Notes: generated by a model from the letters alone, not told the origin. A stretch of 64,000 nucleotides of DNA from Thermothelomyces thermophilus ATCC 42464 (GCF_000226095.1 NC_016474.1:2790001-2854000); one strand, 5' to 3'. Positions 10,211-23,700 are shown, counted from the first letter of the stretch. Numbers and translations: made by a program.

Positions 10211-13200
10211 CGGGTTCCTATGAGTTATCTTCTAGTCTAAAATCAAGCCATTTGACCAAGTACTATAGTTCCCTGTTAATAATACGTAAATCTAGAATTT
10301 CTTCGACGTCCTATTCTTCCTCTTCGTCCTCTGCTTCGATGTGCGTGGCAACCTTAGCGTTCTTTGGTGCTGGTTTGAGAAGTGAAATATGAAAAATATC
10401 TATCTATAGGCGCATAGATAACGGTAACGATAGTCGGTAGTTAGATGTCGAAATTCGTTCTTTGATAACGAAGGGTCCGACCTTCTTGAAGTCTAGCTTT
10501 ATGCTTGGTCGTTTGGTTTGTAAGTTTTGTGTAATTAGGTAGACTTTGTCTCCCCTCTCTAGGTAAGGTCCTTTGAGCCTATATTTGTCGTAGTAGTTCT
10601 TTATTCTAGTTTTGACAAACTCGAGTTCCTTCTTAAGCTTCTTATATAGTGTGTACATCTGTTTTGCTTTGACTGTTGCTCTTGGCACTATGACCTCTGG
10701 TCCTTGCCTAAGGTCTGCTTCATATCTATAGTTTACGAAGAACGGTGTGACTTTGGTCGTTTCTATCGGCGTCGTGTTATAGGCGAGTTATACTATTGGT
10801 AATAGTATGACCTAGTTGTCTTGCTGGTAGTTGATGTAAGAACGGAGATACTGCTTGATAACTTAGTTTAGTCGCTCCGTTTATCCGTTAGTCTGTAGGT
10901 GATATGCCGTTGATAGCTTGCTATTAACGCCCAATCGTTGCATTAACGCTTGCCAGAACTTCGATGCGAACTTGGTGTCTCTGTCAGTGATCCATTCTTG
11001 CGGCTAAGCATGCACTAATGTAACTTGCCGATAGATTACGTCTGCCAGCTGTTTAGCTATCTATAACTCCTTGTAGGGAAAGAAGTATGCCCATTTAGTT
11101 AGGCGATCTACTATAGTAAGAATACTATTATAGATTACTCCTATAGCTATGTCCTTGGATTCTAGTAGTTTCATAATAAAGTCTATTATAACTAAACTCT
11201 ATAGTTTGTTAGCTATTAGCAGTGGCTAAAGTAGTCTATACGGCTTGTATTTTGCCGTTTTGCTTTGATTGCAAATGTCGTAGTTCTATATGACTTCCTT
11301 AACCTGTGCCGTTAACTATGGAAAGTCGTAGTGTTTCTTGACTTGTGCGACAGTCTTCGTAACTCCTTTGTATCCTCCGAGTTTCGACTCGTAGAGTTCT
11401 CGAATCATTCGTAGCTATTGATCCTAGTCGTAGATGTATGCTTTGCCTTGGTACCAAAGTTTCCTATCTTTTTCTTCTACTCTATCAGGTACCACTAGTC
11501 CGGGTGCTGCTTGATACTGTGCCTTGTTGATCCTTTCCTCTCGAAAGATTACGTAGCATTCTAGGAATAAGTCAAGTGGATTATCTTCTACGGGTGTCTG
11601 CGTTTCGTGATGTAGCGTTCCGTCTATCCGTTCCTTGAATAGCGGTGGTGTCGTTCCCGTTCGTCCTTCTATATGATCCGTTTGTCGGCTTAAGATGTCT
11701 GCTTGTACGTTCTCTTTGCCCTTCTTGTAGCAGATCTCGAAGTTAAATTCCACGAGGAATTCTGCCTATTGTATTTATTGTCTGTTGAGTTCCTTTGTCA
11801 TTATAAAGTATCGTAAGTTCTTGTGATCTATATATACTTGTACTAGTTTAATCGTACCACTAAGGTATAGTCGCCATTCCTTGAAAGCTTTGACAATCGC
11901 AAGTAGTTCCTTATTGTAAATCGGATAATTAAGACGTAGTCTATCGAGCTTCTTTAAAAAGAAGGCTATAGGATATAGCTTCCCTTGTTCGTCTCGTTGT
12001 CCTAATTGTCCTCCGATGGCGTAGTCTAAAGCGTCCGTTTCCACCTCGAATGGCTTCTTAGGGTCTGGTAGTACTAGTACTAGATCCTTGGTAATGGCGT
12101 TACGGATCTACGTAAATGCTTGCTCGTGTCGCTCTTCCTATTAGAATTTAGCATTCTTCTTGGTGAGTTCGTGCAAAGGTCGTGCGATCGCTCCAAAGTT
12201 CCTAATGAACATCTGGTAGAAGTTCGTAAATCCGATGAAGCTTCGTACTTCCATAACTAACGTCGGTTATAGCCAATTCTTGATGGCTTTAACCTTTGAA
12301 GGTTTTATCTAGATTTGTCTAGGGGATATTTCGTATCCTAAAAAGACTGTCTTCCTAATATGGAATTCGCTCTTTTCCTTATTAACTAATAGCTTGTACG
12401 CGTATAATGCGTCTAGTACTACTTTTACATGCTTCTAGTGTTCGTCTATTGTCTTAGAGAAGATAAGTATATCGTCGAGATAATATACTGCAAATTTGTC
12501 GAGAAAGGGTCGGATAGCTTAATCAATTAGGGCTTAGAACGTTGCCAGCGCGTTCGTAAGTCCGAATAGCATGACGAGGTACTCGTAGTGGCTATAGGGT
12601 ATCCTAAAGGCCGTTTTCCACTCGTCGCCTTCTTTGATCTGTATATGGTTGTAGGCCGATAGCAAGTCAAGATGCGTAAAATATTAGGCTCCTGCCAACT
12701 AATCTCGGAGCCATGAGATTAGCGGTAATGGGTATCGGTTTTTCACGGTCTGTTCGTTAAGTTGCCGATAGTCGACGTATAACCGTAGCTTTCCGTCTTT
12801 CTTTGGCATAAACAGGATTGGGTAGCCTGCTAGTGATATTGACAGGCGGATATATCCTCTTTGAAGGTTCTCCTCCAAATATCGCTTAAGTTCTTCGTTC
12901 TGTGTCTGGCTTGTATGGTAAATCTTAAAGAACTTTAGTCATGCTCCTTCCTTAAGCTTGATCTCGTGATCCTATAGGCCGTGTTCTGGTAGTCCTTCTA
13001 GATGTTTCGGTTCAAATGTTAGGTATCCTTTGTATTCCTTTAGTACTTCTCTAGTCTTGTCTCGTCTTTTGGTTTTCTAGTAGTATACGAACTTGGTTCT
13101 GTCTATAGCGATACTAGCGATTTCTCCTGTCTTAACCTACTACTCTAATTATAGTGCTCCGTATTCGTTAACGGAGAGAATAGCTATTGGCGATTTAGCT

Positions 13201-13745
13201 CGTTCCTCCTGTCGCGATATCAATGTCGTTATGCTGCCTCTTCTAGAGTCTATAGTGGTCTGCCTGCCACTATCTGTCTCTTGCGGTAGATCCGTAGGAT
13301 ATGCCTTCCCCTAAGCATCGTCTGCTCGCGATCCTTGCGCGCTCCCTATCTCGCTAGTCGAATACGACTCCGTTCGGGGTCGTAGGTAGCTACCATTCTT
13401 CTAGCTAATGTCCGGGTTGTAATCCTCATGCTATGGTAACCCTAATATCATGTCTTTGTCGTTGCCTATGTCTATAATGCTAAATACGATTGCTGTGGTC
13501 TTTCCTGCTATAGTGATGTCGATCGGTTTGGTCTCCTTACGTACCTATTGCATCGGAAATAGCCCTTTGACTATGCTATGCTTCCGCTTCATTCTCCAGG
13601 GTATCTGTAGCTAATTTATAAGCGTTAGCGAGATTAGGTTTATCTCTGCTCTACTATCCACTAGTACGAGCATTTCGTGCTATTTCTATTATGCTATTAT
13701 CTATAGCCGCTTGTCTTGCTACTGTCGTCCAAAGATTGTAGCGAT
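10107..13745 (-). pseudogene. pol of element 2: protease, RT, RNase H, integrase, chromodomain
   Basis: Pol makes the enzymes that copy element RNA to DNA and insert it. Seen from the right: protease box VDSRAEIN (13654 region; normally DSG, Gly changed to Arg); RT with intact YLDD (12471-12482); RNase H beginning ETDALDYAIGG near 12040; integrase zinc region about 11420-11250; catalytic blocks TDF, ITDRDTKF and ERLN near 11180, 10975 and 10865; a 94-residue open stretch of integrase C terminus (10404-10688); chromodomain about 10350-10190. In the chromodomain the three expected cage aromatics are a former Trp (now TAG), Trp in YLVKW and Phe in LDF. The TAA at 10107-10109 is the likely true stop. 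Codons lie in the -1 frame relative to gag. Many TAG/TAA interrupt it. Confidence 0.85.
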
Positions 13746-16096
13746 TTCCTATGTTTCTGCCGGGAGGTCTCGATATAGTGGTCTCTTATGCTAGTTCCTC
13801 TTATACTATGCTACTACTTGCCGCTATACGGGCGTTAATGGTTTCTGGGCCCCTCGAAGGGCCTTAACCTATTTCCTAGGTCAGTATTGACCTCTTCGGT
13901 TATTTGGCTAATAGTAGCTTCGTCAATCGTGCTTATTTCTATAAGCCATCGAGTACTTACGGCTTCCTACCATTAGGTCCGTTCTGCTTTCCGTCGTACG
14001 TGCTATAGCTTCGTCTGAAGCTCCCGAATTTGTAATTTCTTTTCTTCCGCATAATAGAGGCAATCGTTACTCTAGCACGAGTCCTATATGTCTTGTCTAG
14101 TTCCGTAGTGCCTAGGCCAGGCTTGTCTTAGAACTATCGTAATGCTTTCTAAATTGCGGGCTTCGATCTTCTAGAGCAATTCGGCCGTTCTATTTCCTAC
14201 ATCGTAGACCTACTCCACGGGGTATAAGCCTCTGTCCCTGTTTTCCTGTCAGGTCGGCTAGTGATTGTTTTCGAATTTGTCGTAGAAGTGATATCGACAT
14301 TTGTACGCCACACACTGGAACTAGGGCACTTGCGTATGTGCCTCATGTCGAGGGTACAATCGCGTAGCGTCGCCTAGGAGGTATTAGAATTCTTTCCCGA
14401 ATCCTTCCCACTGTACGTAGACCGTAGGTACTCTAATGCTAAGGTAGGAGTGTTTCTTCTAGTAGCTTTCCTATATACGCTTGTCTTTCCCGCGGTTCGC
14501 TCGTATAAACTGGTATTCTAGGTTCTATACGTCGTTACTAAGTTGCTGATCATTAAGGTACTCGGTATAGCTATTAGGCCTATTATATGTCATAGGCTGT
14601 TCTCCTTTAATGGCTTCTACAATACGTCGGAGTTCCCTTATTTCGTCCTTTATCTTATCGCTTTACTAGGCAAGTCGAGTCAAGCGCCTATCCCGTTTAC
14701 GTAGTTCCGTGTTAAGTTGGAAAACTTCGTTATGGTACTATTCGATTTGTTCCTAGAGGAATAGAGCATTAGGTCCGGGTCTTTCGATTCCTTGGGTGTC
14801 GGTTATCTATGATCTATCCCGCCTCTACGTGACTGTGAGACCCTACTGCCTCAAGGCTAGGAGAATCGAAACTAGCGGTACATATTCTCCTACCATATCC
14901 CATTCGGCAAGACCTATCTCTAGATCTATAGTAACCAGTTCAGAGTACGGTGCTTGTTCGTCTTTACTATTGCCATCGTGTCTGAGACTATCTATATTAC
15001 TGCCCTTGTCTTTGTAGCTTGTGGCCGCTACTTCGATGACGTCCTTAGTAATTTCGTCGATAGCCGTAATTTCCTTTCTAGGGGCTGGTTTCCATTCTTT
15101 CTTCGGGCTCCGGCATTCTCGCTTGTAGTGCCCTTTCTTTCTATAGTTATAGTAGGTAACATTGGACTTGTCTTTAGTCGTCTTCTTCTAGTCTTGCTTC
15201 TATGCTACGTTTATATCTATGGCTCTAGGGTGCGTCCTGTATGAGGTACTAACATACGCTCGCTTTTTCTTGTCGTTAGCCTTGACTATGGTTCTATTCG
15301 TTCGACCTCGTTTCTACTACTCTTGTATGTAGAGCTAATTATTAATTTTAATAGCCTGTACGATATATTTGTCTAGAGTCTTAGACCGATCGTACTTATA
15401 TAGCTTGTCCTTGACCTTTTCCTTTAGGCTATTATAGAACAATTATATTAATGCCTTATCATTAAGCTAAGACTTAAGTATGTCCTATCTAAACTATATG
15501 GTGTAGGAGGTTGCTAACTTGGTCTGTCAGAGATTAGCAAGTCTTTCTTACGTATAAATCTTCTTGTCTTTGTCGCCAAAAACTTTCTAAAGCTCTTCTT
15601 CGAAACGGTTATAAGATTAGAAGACTGCCCGTATAAACACGTCTCGATCGTCTTCGTCTTCCTCCGTGAGATAGTCGTTCTATATAGGCTCAAACCATCT
15701 AAGTGCCTTGCCCTCTAGTCTCGTAGCTATATAGAGGACTTTGGCTTTATCATCCGGAAACTTGTCGTTATTGAGCCGGAAGTAGGATCGAAGGTTTGTC
15801 AGGAATCCTACGAGATCTTCCTTGGTTCCTCTGTATTTGCCGGGTAGTTCGATCTTGATACGCTTCGCTTTGGCGCCCTCGAGTGCCTCGATTTTGGCGT
15901 AGGCCTCGTTAACTAACTTCTGCAAGTACTTTTTACGATTCTCGAGTTCCTTGATTCGAGCTTGAGCAGCCTTGTCTCTCTAGTCTAACTCCTGGATCCG
16001 CTACTAGAGTTGACCAAGCTGAGCGAGCAGCTGTTCGGCCGTGACGTTGGTAGCTATGTCGATGTCGAGGTCGAAGTCACCTCCGTTCTGAACCAT
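13640..16096 (-). pseudogene. gag of element 2
   Basis: 2457 nt from ATG (16094-16096) to TAA (13640-13642), exactly the length in elements 3, 4 and 7. An 81-residue open stretch (15680-15925) is the best-preserved part, an Arg/Lys-rich capsid-like segment containing LPGKYRGTKEDLVGF. The CCHC knuckle near 15110-15160 has lost its first two Cys (now Tyr). Downstream comes a long Glu/Arg-rich, probably coiled-coil section. The C-terminal third resembles no family I know. The last codons overlap the protease region of pol. About 818 residues is long for a Gypsy gag. Confidence 0.8.
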
Positions 16097-16110
16097 GATA
16101 GAACAAAGGG

Positions 16111-16121
16111 AGTAGTAACAA
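16111..16121 (-). other. Primer binding site of element 2 (self-priming)
   Basis: Plus-strand AGTAGTAACAA, two bases before the 5' LTR. Its exact complement lies in the adjacent LTR at 16296-16306. Both partners carry the same G-to-A change relative to AGTGGTAACAA. Confidence 0.65.
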
Positions 16122-16123
16122 CG

Positions 16124-16542
16124 TATGACGAACCTAACTTAGACTTCTTCTGAAAGGGTCTAGACGGAGGTAGGTTGAGCGTGACAAGTAGGCAGGTCGT
16201 CTAAGGGATTTGGTAAAGCTAAAGGGTTTATAATAACACTTAGAGTTGTCTCTTATAGTAATTAGCAATACTTAGTATAAGTACTGTAATTGTGATTGTT
16301 ACTACTGGTGAACTCCTAGAGTCCTCTATAACAAGTGACTATCTATATATATATATAATCCTAGTGATCACTCTTGATCACGGTGATCGTGAGTGATCGT
16401 ATGGTGGTGATTACCCTGATCGCTGGTGAGCGTAGTGATCACTGTACTTCCCATGTTGTAATTGGTCCTTCCGTTCCTTCGGCTTGATTGGCCTGTTTGT
16501 GCCGGTGGCCTAGGCGGCATCTGCATGTATATTTCCGTGATA
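16124..16542 (-). repeat. 5' LTR of element 2 (type 1 U3)
   Basis: 419 bp. The first bases are TATGACG and the last CGTGATA; both termini are mutated from TGTGACG and CGTGACA. The right TSD ACTAT follows. The U3 half is less mutated than the U5 half. Confidence 0.95.
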
Positions 16543-17839
16543 ACTATAGGTACCCTAATGCTAAGATAGGAATATTTCTTCTAGTAGCTTTCCTATATAT
16601 GCTTGTCTTTTCTGTAGTTTACATATATAAACTAGTATTCTAGGTTCTATACGTCATTACTAAGTTACTAGTTATTAAGGTGCTTAGTATAGCTATTAAG
16701 CCTATTATATATTATAGGCTATCCTCCTTTAATAGTTTCTATAATATATCGGAGTTCCCTTGTCTTATCCCTTATCTTATTGCTCTACTAGACAAATTAA
16801 ATTAAGCGTCTATCCTATTCGTATAGTTCTATATTAAGCCGGAAAACTTCATTATAGTACTATTTAATTCGTTCCTAGAGGAATAGAACATTAGGTCTAG
16901 GTCTTTCGATTCCTTAGGTGTTAGTTGTCTACGATCTATCCCGCCTCTATATAACCGTGAAACCCTACTGCCTTAAGGCTAGGAGAATCGAAATTAGCGG
17001 TACGTATTCTCCTACTATATTCTATTCGGCAAGACCTATCTCTAGGTCTATAGTGACTAGTTTGGAATATAGTGCTTGTTTGTCTTCACTGTTACCGTCG
17101 TGTCTAAGACTATCTGTATCACTGCCCCTGTCTTTGTAGCTTGTAGCCGCTACTTTGATAACGTCCTTGGTAGTTTCGTCGATAGCTATAATTTCCTTTC
17201 TAGGGACTGTCTTCTACTCTTTCTTTAGGCTTCGATATTCTTGCTTATAATGCCTTTTCTTTCTATAGTTATAGTAGGTAATATTAGACTTGTCTTTAGT
17301 TATCTTCTTCTAGTCCTGCTTCTATGCTATATCTATATCTATAGCTCTAGGGTATATCCTATATAAGGTACTAATATATGCTCGCTTTTTCTTGTTATTA
17401 GCCTTAATTATAGTTCTATTTATTTAATCTCGTTTCTACTACTCTTATATATAGAGTCGATTATCGATTCTAATAGCTTATATAATATATTTATCTAGGG
17501 TCTTGGGCTAATTATATTTATATAACTTGTCTTTAACCTTTTCCTTTAAGCTATTATAAAATAACTATATTAATACCTTATTATTAAGCTAAGACTTAAG
17601 TATATCCTATCTAAACTATATAATATAAGAGGCTACTAACTTAGTCTATTAGAGATTAGTAAGTCTTTCTTATATATAAATCTTCTTGTCTTTGTTATTA
17701 AAAACCTTCTAAAGCTCTTCTTTAAAATAGTTATAAGATCGAAAGACTACTTATATAAATATATCTTAGTTATCTTTGTCTTCCTTAGTAAGATAGTCAT
17801 TCTATATAGGCCTAAACCATCTAAGTGCCTTACCTTCTA

Positions 17840-18266
17840 TGTTACGGAAATATATATACAGCTGCCGCCTAGGCTACCGACACAAACGGGCTAATCAAGC
17901 CAAAGAATAATAGACCAATCAGGACAGGATCACACTTAGCAAGAAATGATCCCAGCAGAGGATCACTAGCTCACGTCGTAAGCTAGGTAAGCTAGTATAG
18001 AGGATCACCACGACTACTAGTAATCCCAAGATTATATATATATATAGATAGTCACTCGTTATAGTAGACTCTAGGAGTTTACTAGTAGTAACAATTATAA
18101 TCATAGTACTTATACCAAGTATTGCTAATTACTATAAGAAATAACTCTAAGTGTTATTATAAACCCTTTAGCTTTACCAAATCCCTCAGACGACCTGTAC
18201 GTTTATCCTGCTTAATTCACCTCCGTCTGAACCCTTTTAAAAGAAGTCTAAGTTAGGTTCGTCACA
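17840..18266 (+). repeat. 5' LTR of element 3 (type 2 U3)
   Basis: 427 bp, TGTTACGG to GGTTCGTCACA. The U3 is the type 2 form, with GATC words in different surroundings from type 1. The self-priming 11-mer is at 18084-18094 (AGTAGTAACAA). Confidence 0.95.
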
Positions 18267-18268
18267 CG

Positions 18269-18279
18269 TTGTTACCACT
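18269..18279 (+). other. Primer binding site of element 3 (self-priming)
   Basis: TTGTTACCACT, two bases after the LTR. It is complementary to AGTGGTAACAA; the LTR partner at 18084-18094 differs by one RIP-type G-to-A change. Confidence 0.65.
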
Positions 18280-18293
18280 CCCTTTGTTCTATC

Positions 18294-20750
18294 ATGGTTC
18301 AGAACGGAGGTGACTTTGACCTCGACACCGATATGGCTACCGACGTTATAGCCGAACAACTGCTTGCCTAGCTTAGTCAACTCTAGCAACGGATCTAGGA
18401 GTTAGACTAGAGAGATAAGGCTGCTTAAGCTCGAATTAAGGAACTCGAGAATGGCGAAAAGTACTTGTAGAAATTGATTAACAAGGCCTATGCTAAAATC
18501 GAGACGCTCGAGACCGTTAAAGCAAACCGTATTAAGATTGAACTACCTAGCAAATATAGAGGAACTAAGGAAGATCTTGTAGGATTTCTAATAAACCTCT
18601 GATCCTACTTCCGGATTAATAACGACAAGTTTCTAGACGAAAAAGCCAAAGTCCTTTATATAGCCACGAGACTAGAGGGCAAGGCACTTAGATAGTTCGA
18701 GCCTACGTGGAACGACTATCTTACTAAGGAAGATAAAGACGACCGAGACGTGTTTATATAGGCAGTCTTCTAATCTTATGACCGCTTTGAAGAAGAGCTT
18801 TAGAAGGTTTTTGGCGACAAAGACGAGAAAATCTATATGTAAGAAAGACTTGCCAATCTCTGATAGACTAAGTTAGTAGCCTCCTACGCTATATAGTTTA
18901 GATAGGACATGTTTAAGTCCTAACTTAATAACGAGGCATTGATATAATTGTTCTATAATAGCTTAAAGAAAAAGGTTAAAGACAAGCTATATAAGTATAA
19001 TCGGCCTAAGACTTTAGACAAATATATTATATAGGTTATTAGAATTAATAATCGGCTCTATATATAAGAGTAGCAGAAACGAAGTCAAATGAATAGAACT
19101 ATAGTCAAGGCTAATAATAAGAAAAAGCGAACGTATGTTAGTACTTCGTATAGGACGTACCTTGGAGCTATAGATGTAGATGTAGCATAGAAGTAGGACC
19201 GGAAGAAGACGACTAAAGACAAGTCTAATATTACCTGCTATAACTGCGGAAAGAAAGGGCACTATAAGCAAGAATGTCGAAGCCCGAAGAAAGAGTAGAA
19301 GCCAGTCCCTGGAAAAGAAATCGCGGATATCGACGAAACTACTAAGAACGTTACCGAAGTAGTAGCCACGAGCTACGAAGACAAGGACAGCGACACAGAC
19401 AGTTTCGGACATGATGGCAATAGAGAAGACGGACAAGTACTATACTCCGAACTAGTTGCTATAGACCTAGAAACAGGTCTTGCCGAATAGGATATGGCCA
19501 GAGAGTATATACTACTAATTTCGATTCTCCTAGCCTTAAGACAGTGGGGTTTCACGGTCACATAGAGGCAGGATAAATTGTAGATAACCAATACCTAAGG
19601 AACCGAAAGACCTAGACCTAATGTTCTATTCCTCTAAGAACGAATTAAATAGTACCGTAATGAAGTTTTCCGGCTTAACACGGAACTACGCAAATGAGAT
19701 AGACGCTTGATTCGACTTGCCTAGTAGAGCGATAAGATAAGGGACGAGACAAGGGAACTCCGATATATCGTAGAAACTATCAAAGGAAAATAGCTTATAG
19801 TATATGATAGACCTAATAGCTACACTAAGTACTTTGACGATTAGCAACTTAGCAACGATATACAGAACCTAGAATATCAGTTTATACGCGCAAACCATAG
19901 AAAAGACGAGCGTACGTGGGAAAGCTACTGGAAGAAACACTCCTACCTTAGCATTAGAGTACCTACGGTCCACGTACAGTGGGAAGGATTCGGGAGAGAA
20001 TTCTAATACCTCCTAGGCAACGCTACGCAATTATACCCTCGACACAAGGCACATACGCAAGTGCCTTGGTTCCAATGTGTGGCATACGAATGCCGATACC
20101 ACTTCCACGACAAATTCGAGAATAACCACTAGCCGACCCGACAAGGAAATGAGGACGGAAGCTTATGCCTGGTAGAGTAGGTCTACGATACAGGAAATAG
20201 AGCGGCCGAATTGCTTTAGAAGATTGAAGACCGGAGTCTAGAAAGCATTACGATAGTTCCAAAACGAGCTTGGCCTAGGCACTACGGAACAGGACAAGAT
20301 ATATAGGACTCGTGCTAGAGTAACGACTGCCTCTACTACGCGGACGAAAAGAAGTTGCGAATTTAGAAGCTTTAGATAAAGCTATAGTACGTACGACGGA
20401 AAGCAGAACGGACCTAATGGTAGGAAGCTATAAGCACCTAATGGCTTATAGAAATAAGTACGATAGATAAAGCTACTATTAGCTAAATAACTAAAGAGGT
20501 TAGTACTAACCTAGGAAATAGGTTAGGGCCCTTTGAGGGGCCTAAAAACCATTAATACCTATATAGTAGCGAGTAGTAGCGTAGTATAGGAGGAACTAGC
20601 GCAAGAGACCACTATATCAAGACCTCCTAATAGAAATATAGGAAATCGCCGCAATTTTTGGACGATGGCGGCAAGACAAGCGACTATAGACAATAATACA
20701 ATGGGAACAGCACGAGATACTTATATTAGTAGATAGTAGAGTAGAGATAA
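18294..20750 (+). pseudogene. gag of element 3
   Basis: 2457 nt from ATG to TAA (20748-20750). The start MVQNGGDFDLDTDMATDV is preserved. The CCHC zinc knuckle is intact here: CYNCGKKGHYKQEC beginning at 19236, residues 315-328, with C-X2-C-X4-H-X4-C spacing. It is followed by the acidic DIDETTKNVTEVVATSYED segment and a long charged helical region. This is the best copy for seeing the RNA-binding domain. Scattered TAG codons at expected Gln/Trp positions destroy the frame. The stop overlaps the protease region, which is read one base back (-1). Confidence 0.8.
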
Positions 20751-23700
20751 ACCTAATTTCGCCGATACTTATAAATTAGCTATAGATACCCTAGAGAATA
20801 AAGCAGAAGTATAGCATAGTCAAAGGGCCATTTCTAATATAATAGGTATATAGGGAGACCGAACCGATCGATATTACTATAGTAGGAAAAACTATAATAG
20901 TTATATTTAGCATTATAGACATAGGTAACGACAAAGACATGATACTAGGGTTACTATAGTATAAAGATTATAACCTAGACATTAGCTAGAAGAATAGTAG
21001 CTACCTACGACCCCGAATGGAGTTATATTCGACTAGCGAGATAAGGAGTATATAAGGATCGCAAGAGGACGATGCTCAAGGAAAGGTATATCCTACAGAT
21101 CTACCACAAGAGATAGGCAGTGGTAGACAGACTACTATAGACTCTAGAAGAAGCGGTAAAACGACACTAACGCTATAACAGGAGGAACGAGCTGAACCGT
21201 CAATAGCTGTTCTCTCCGTTGATGAGTGCAGAGCACTGTAACTAGAGTAGTAGGTCGAGATAGGAGAAATCGCTAGCATCGCTATAGACGGAACCAAGTT
21301 CGTATACTATTAGAAAACCGAGAGACGAGACAAGACTAGGGAAGTACCAAAGGAATATAAAGGACACCTGGCATTCGAACCGAAACATCTAGAAGGGCTA
21401 CTAGAACACGGCCTATAGGATCACGAGATCAAGCTTAAGGAAGGAGTATGACTAAAGTTCTTCAAGATTTACTATACAAGCTAGACATAGAACGAAGAAC
21501 TTAAGCGATATTTAGAGGAGAACCTTTAAAGAGGATATATCTGCCTGTTGATATTGCTAGTAGGCTACCTAATCCTGTTTGTGCTAAAGAAAGATAGAAA
21601 GCTATGGTTATATGTCGACTATTGGCAACTTAACAAACAGACTATGAAAAACCGATACCTATTACTGCTAATCTTATAGCTCTAAGATTAGTTAGTAGGA
21701 GCCTAATATTTCACGCGTCTTGACTTGCTATCGGCCTATAACTATATATAGATTAAAGAAGGTAACAAGTAGAAAATGGCCTTTAGGACACCCTATAGCT
21801 ACTATAAGTACCTTATTATGCCATTCGGACTTACAAACGCGCTAGCAACGTTCCAAGCCCTAATTAATCAAGCTATCTGACCCTTTCTCGACAAATTTAC
21901 AGTATATTATCTCGATGACATACTTATCTTCTCTAAGATAATAGACGAACACTAGAAATACGTAAGAGTAGTGCTAGACGCGCTATACATATATAAGCTA
22001 TTAGTTAATAAGGAAAAGAGCAAATTCCACGTTAGGAAAACGGTGTTTTTAGGGTATAAAATATCCCTAGGACAAATCCGGATGGAACCTTTAAAGGTTA
22101 AAGCTATCAAGAATTAGCCACGACTAACGATAGTCATAGAAATACGAAGCTTTATCAGATTTACAAACTTCTACCGAATGTTTATTAGGAACTTTAGAGC
22201 GATCACATGACCTTTATATAAACTTACCAAGAAGAATGCTAAATTCCAATAGGAAGGACAATACGAGTAAGCATTTATACAGATCTACGACACTATCACT
22301 GAAGACCTAGTACTAGTACTACCGGACCCTAAGAGGCTATTTAAGGTAGAAACGGACGCTTTAGACTATGCTATCGGAGGACAATTAGGATAACGAGACA
22401 GACAAGGAAAGCTATATCCTATAGCCTTCTTTTTAAAGAAGCTTGATAGACCATGTCTTAATTATCCGATCTACGACAAGGAACTACTTACGATTGTCGA
22501 AGCTTTTAAGGAATAGCGACTATACCTTAGTGGCACAATTAAACTAGTATAAGTATATATAGATTACAAGAATTTGCGATACTTTATGACGACAAAGGAA
22601 CTTAATAAACAATAAATACGATGGGTAGAATTCCTTATAGAATTTAACTTCGAGATCTGCTATAAGAAGGGTAAAGAAAACGTACAAGCGGACATCTTAA
22701 GCCGACGAACGGATCACACGAAAGGACGAACAGAAACAATACTACTATTGTTCAAGGAACGAGTAGACGGAACGCTATATTACAAAACGTAGACACCCGT
22801 GAAAGATAATCTACTTGACTTATTCCTAGAATGTTACGTAATCTTTTAAGAAGAAAGGATCAACGAGATATAGTATTAAGTAATACCCGGACTACCGGTA
22901 CCTAACGGAGTGGAAGAAAGAGATAGGAAACTCTAGTACCAAGGCAAAGTATACATCTATAATGGGGATTAATAGCTACAAATGATTTAAGAACTCTACG
23001 AGTCGAAACTCGGAGGATATAAAGGAGTCACGAAAACTGTCGCACAAGTCAAGAAACACTACGACTTTCCATAGTTAACGGCACGAGTCAAGGAAGTCGT
23101 ACGAAGCTATAACATCTGTAACCGAAGTAAAACGGCATGATATAAGCTGTATAGGCTACTTTAGCCACTGCCAATACCTAATAAACTATAGAGTTCAGTC
23201 ACGATAGACTTTATCACGAAGCTGCCAGAATCCAAGGACATAGCCATAGGAGTGGTTTACGATAGCATCCTCACTATAGTAGATCGCCTGACTAAATAGG
23301 TATACTTCTTCCCCTACAAGGAATCCTAGATAGCTAAATAGCTGGCAGACGTGATCTATCGGCAAGTTGCATTAGTGTATACTTGGCCGCAAGAATAGAT
23401 CACCGATAGAGACACTAAATTCGTATCAAAATTCTAGCAAGCGTTAATGCGACGATTAGGCGTTAATAGCAAGCTGTCAACGGCATATCACCCGTAGACC
23501 GACGGACAAACGGAGCGACTAAACTAAGTCATCGAATAGTATCTCCGTTCTTACGTCAACTATTAGTAAAATAACTAGGTTATACTATTGCTAATAGTAT
23601 AACTTGCTTATAATACGACGCCAACGGAAACGACTAAGGTTATACTATTCTTCGCGAACTATAGATATAAAGCAAACCTTAGGCAAGGACTAGAGGTTAT

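Larger units (their letters stand above)
9051..16542 (-). mobile_element. Element 2: complete chromovirus, type 1 U3
   Basis: 7492 bp with two LTRs of 419 bp and a perfect ACTAT duplication (9046-9050 and 16543-16547). Gene order in element sense: LTR, self-priming site, gag, pol in the -1 frame, antisense accessory gene (opposite strand), hairpin, purine tract, LTR. Element 4 has exactly the same total length. The LTRs differ from each other by transitions of RIP type; the 5' LTR is hit harder than the 3' LTR. It lies inside gag of element 1 and is therefore younger. All reading frames are broken. Confidence 0.95.
3260..17839 (-). mobile_element. Element 1: chromovirus, type 1 U3, interrupted and 5'-truncated
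   Basis: 3' LTR 3260-3692, then (reading leftward to the 5' end) antisense accessory gene, pol and gag. Two insertions interrupt it: a solo LTR with its TSD (6049-6452) in RNase H, and element 2 with its TSD (9051-16547) in gag. Gag stops at 17839, where the LTR of element 3 begins. The first ~380 nt of gag, the leader and the 5' LTR are missing, and they do not resume at 25393. Among the oldest insertions in the left half. Confidence 0.85.
8265..17839 (-). pseudogene. gag of element 1, split by element 2 and lacking its 5' end
   Basis: Two blocks: 8265-9050 (C-terminal) and 16548-17839 (central). Together they are about 2078 nt of the 2457 nt gag seen in intact-length copies. The stop TAA (8265-8267) overlaps the start of pol. 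The break at 9050/16548 carries the ACTAT duplication of element 2. The break at 17839 is a direct join to the LTR of element 3, removing roughly the first 126 codons. The frame is full of TAG/TAA. Confidence 0.75.

Noticed and set aside
10207-10392. Recurring Ser-rich 61-codon ORF opposite the chromodomain (also 34047 and 36353).
   Set aside because: Mirror of the chromodomain and acidic linker codons; it lies out of frame and downstream of the real antisense gene.
13093-13314. A similar 67-73 codon ORF repeats on the strand opposite pol in all eight elements (for example 7736, 21076, 31124, 39257, 47296, 52682, 62201).
   Set aside because: It lies exactly opposite the protease-RT linker of pol, has no recognisable domain or start context, and its presence in each copy follows from pol being repeated. 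It is a shadow of pol.
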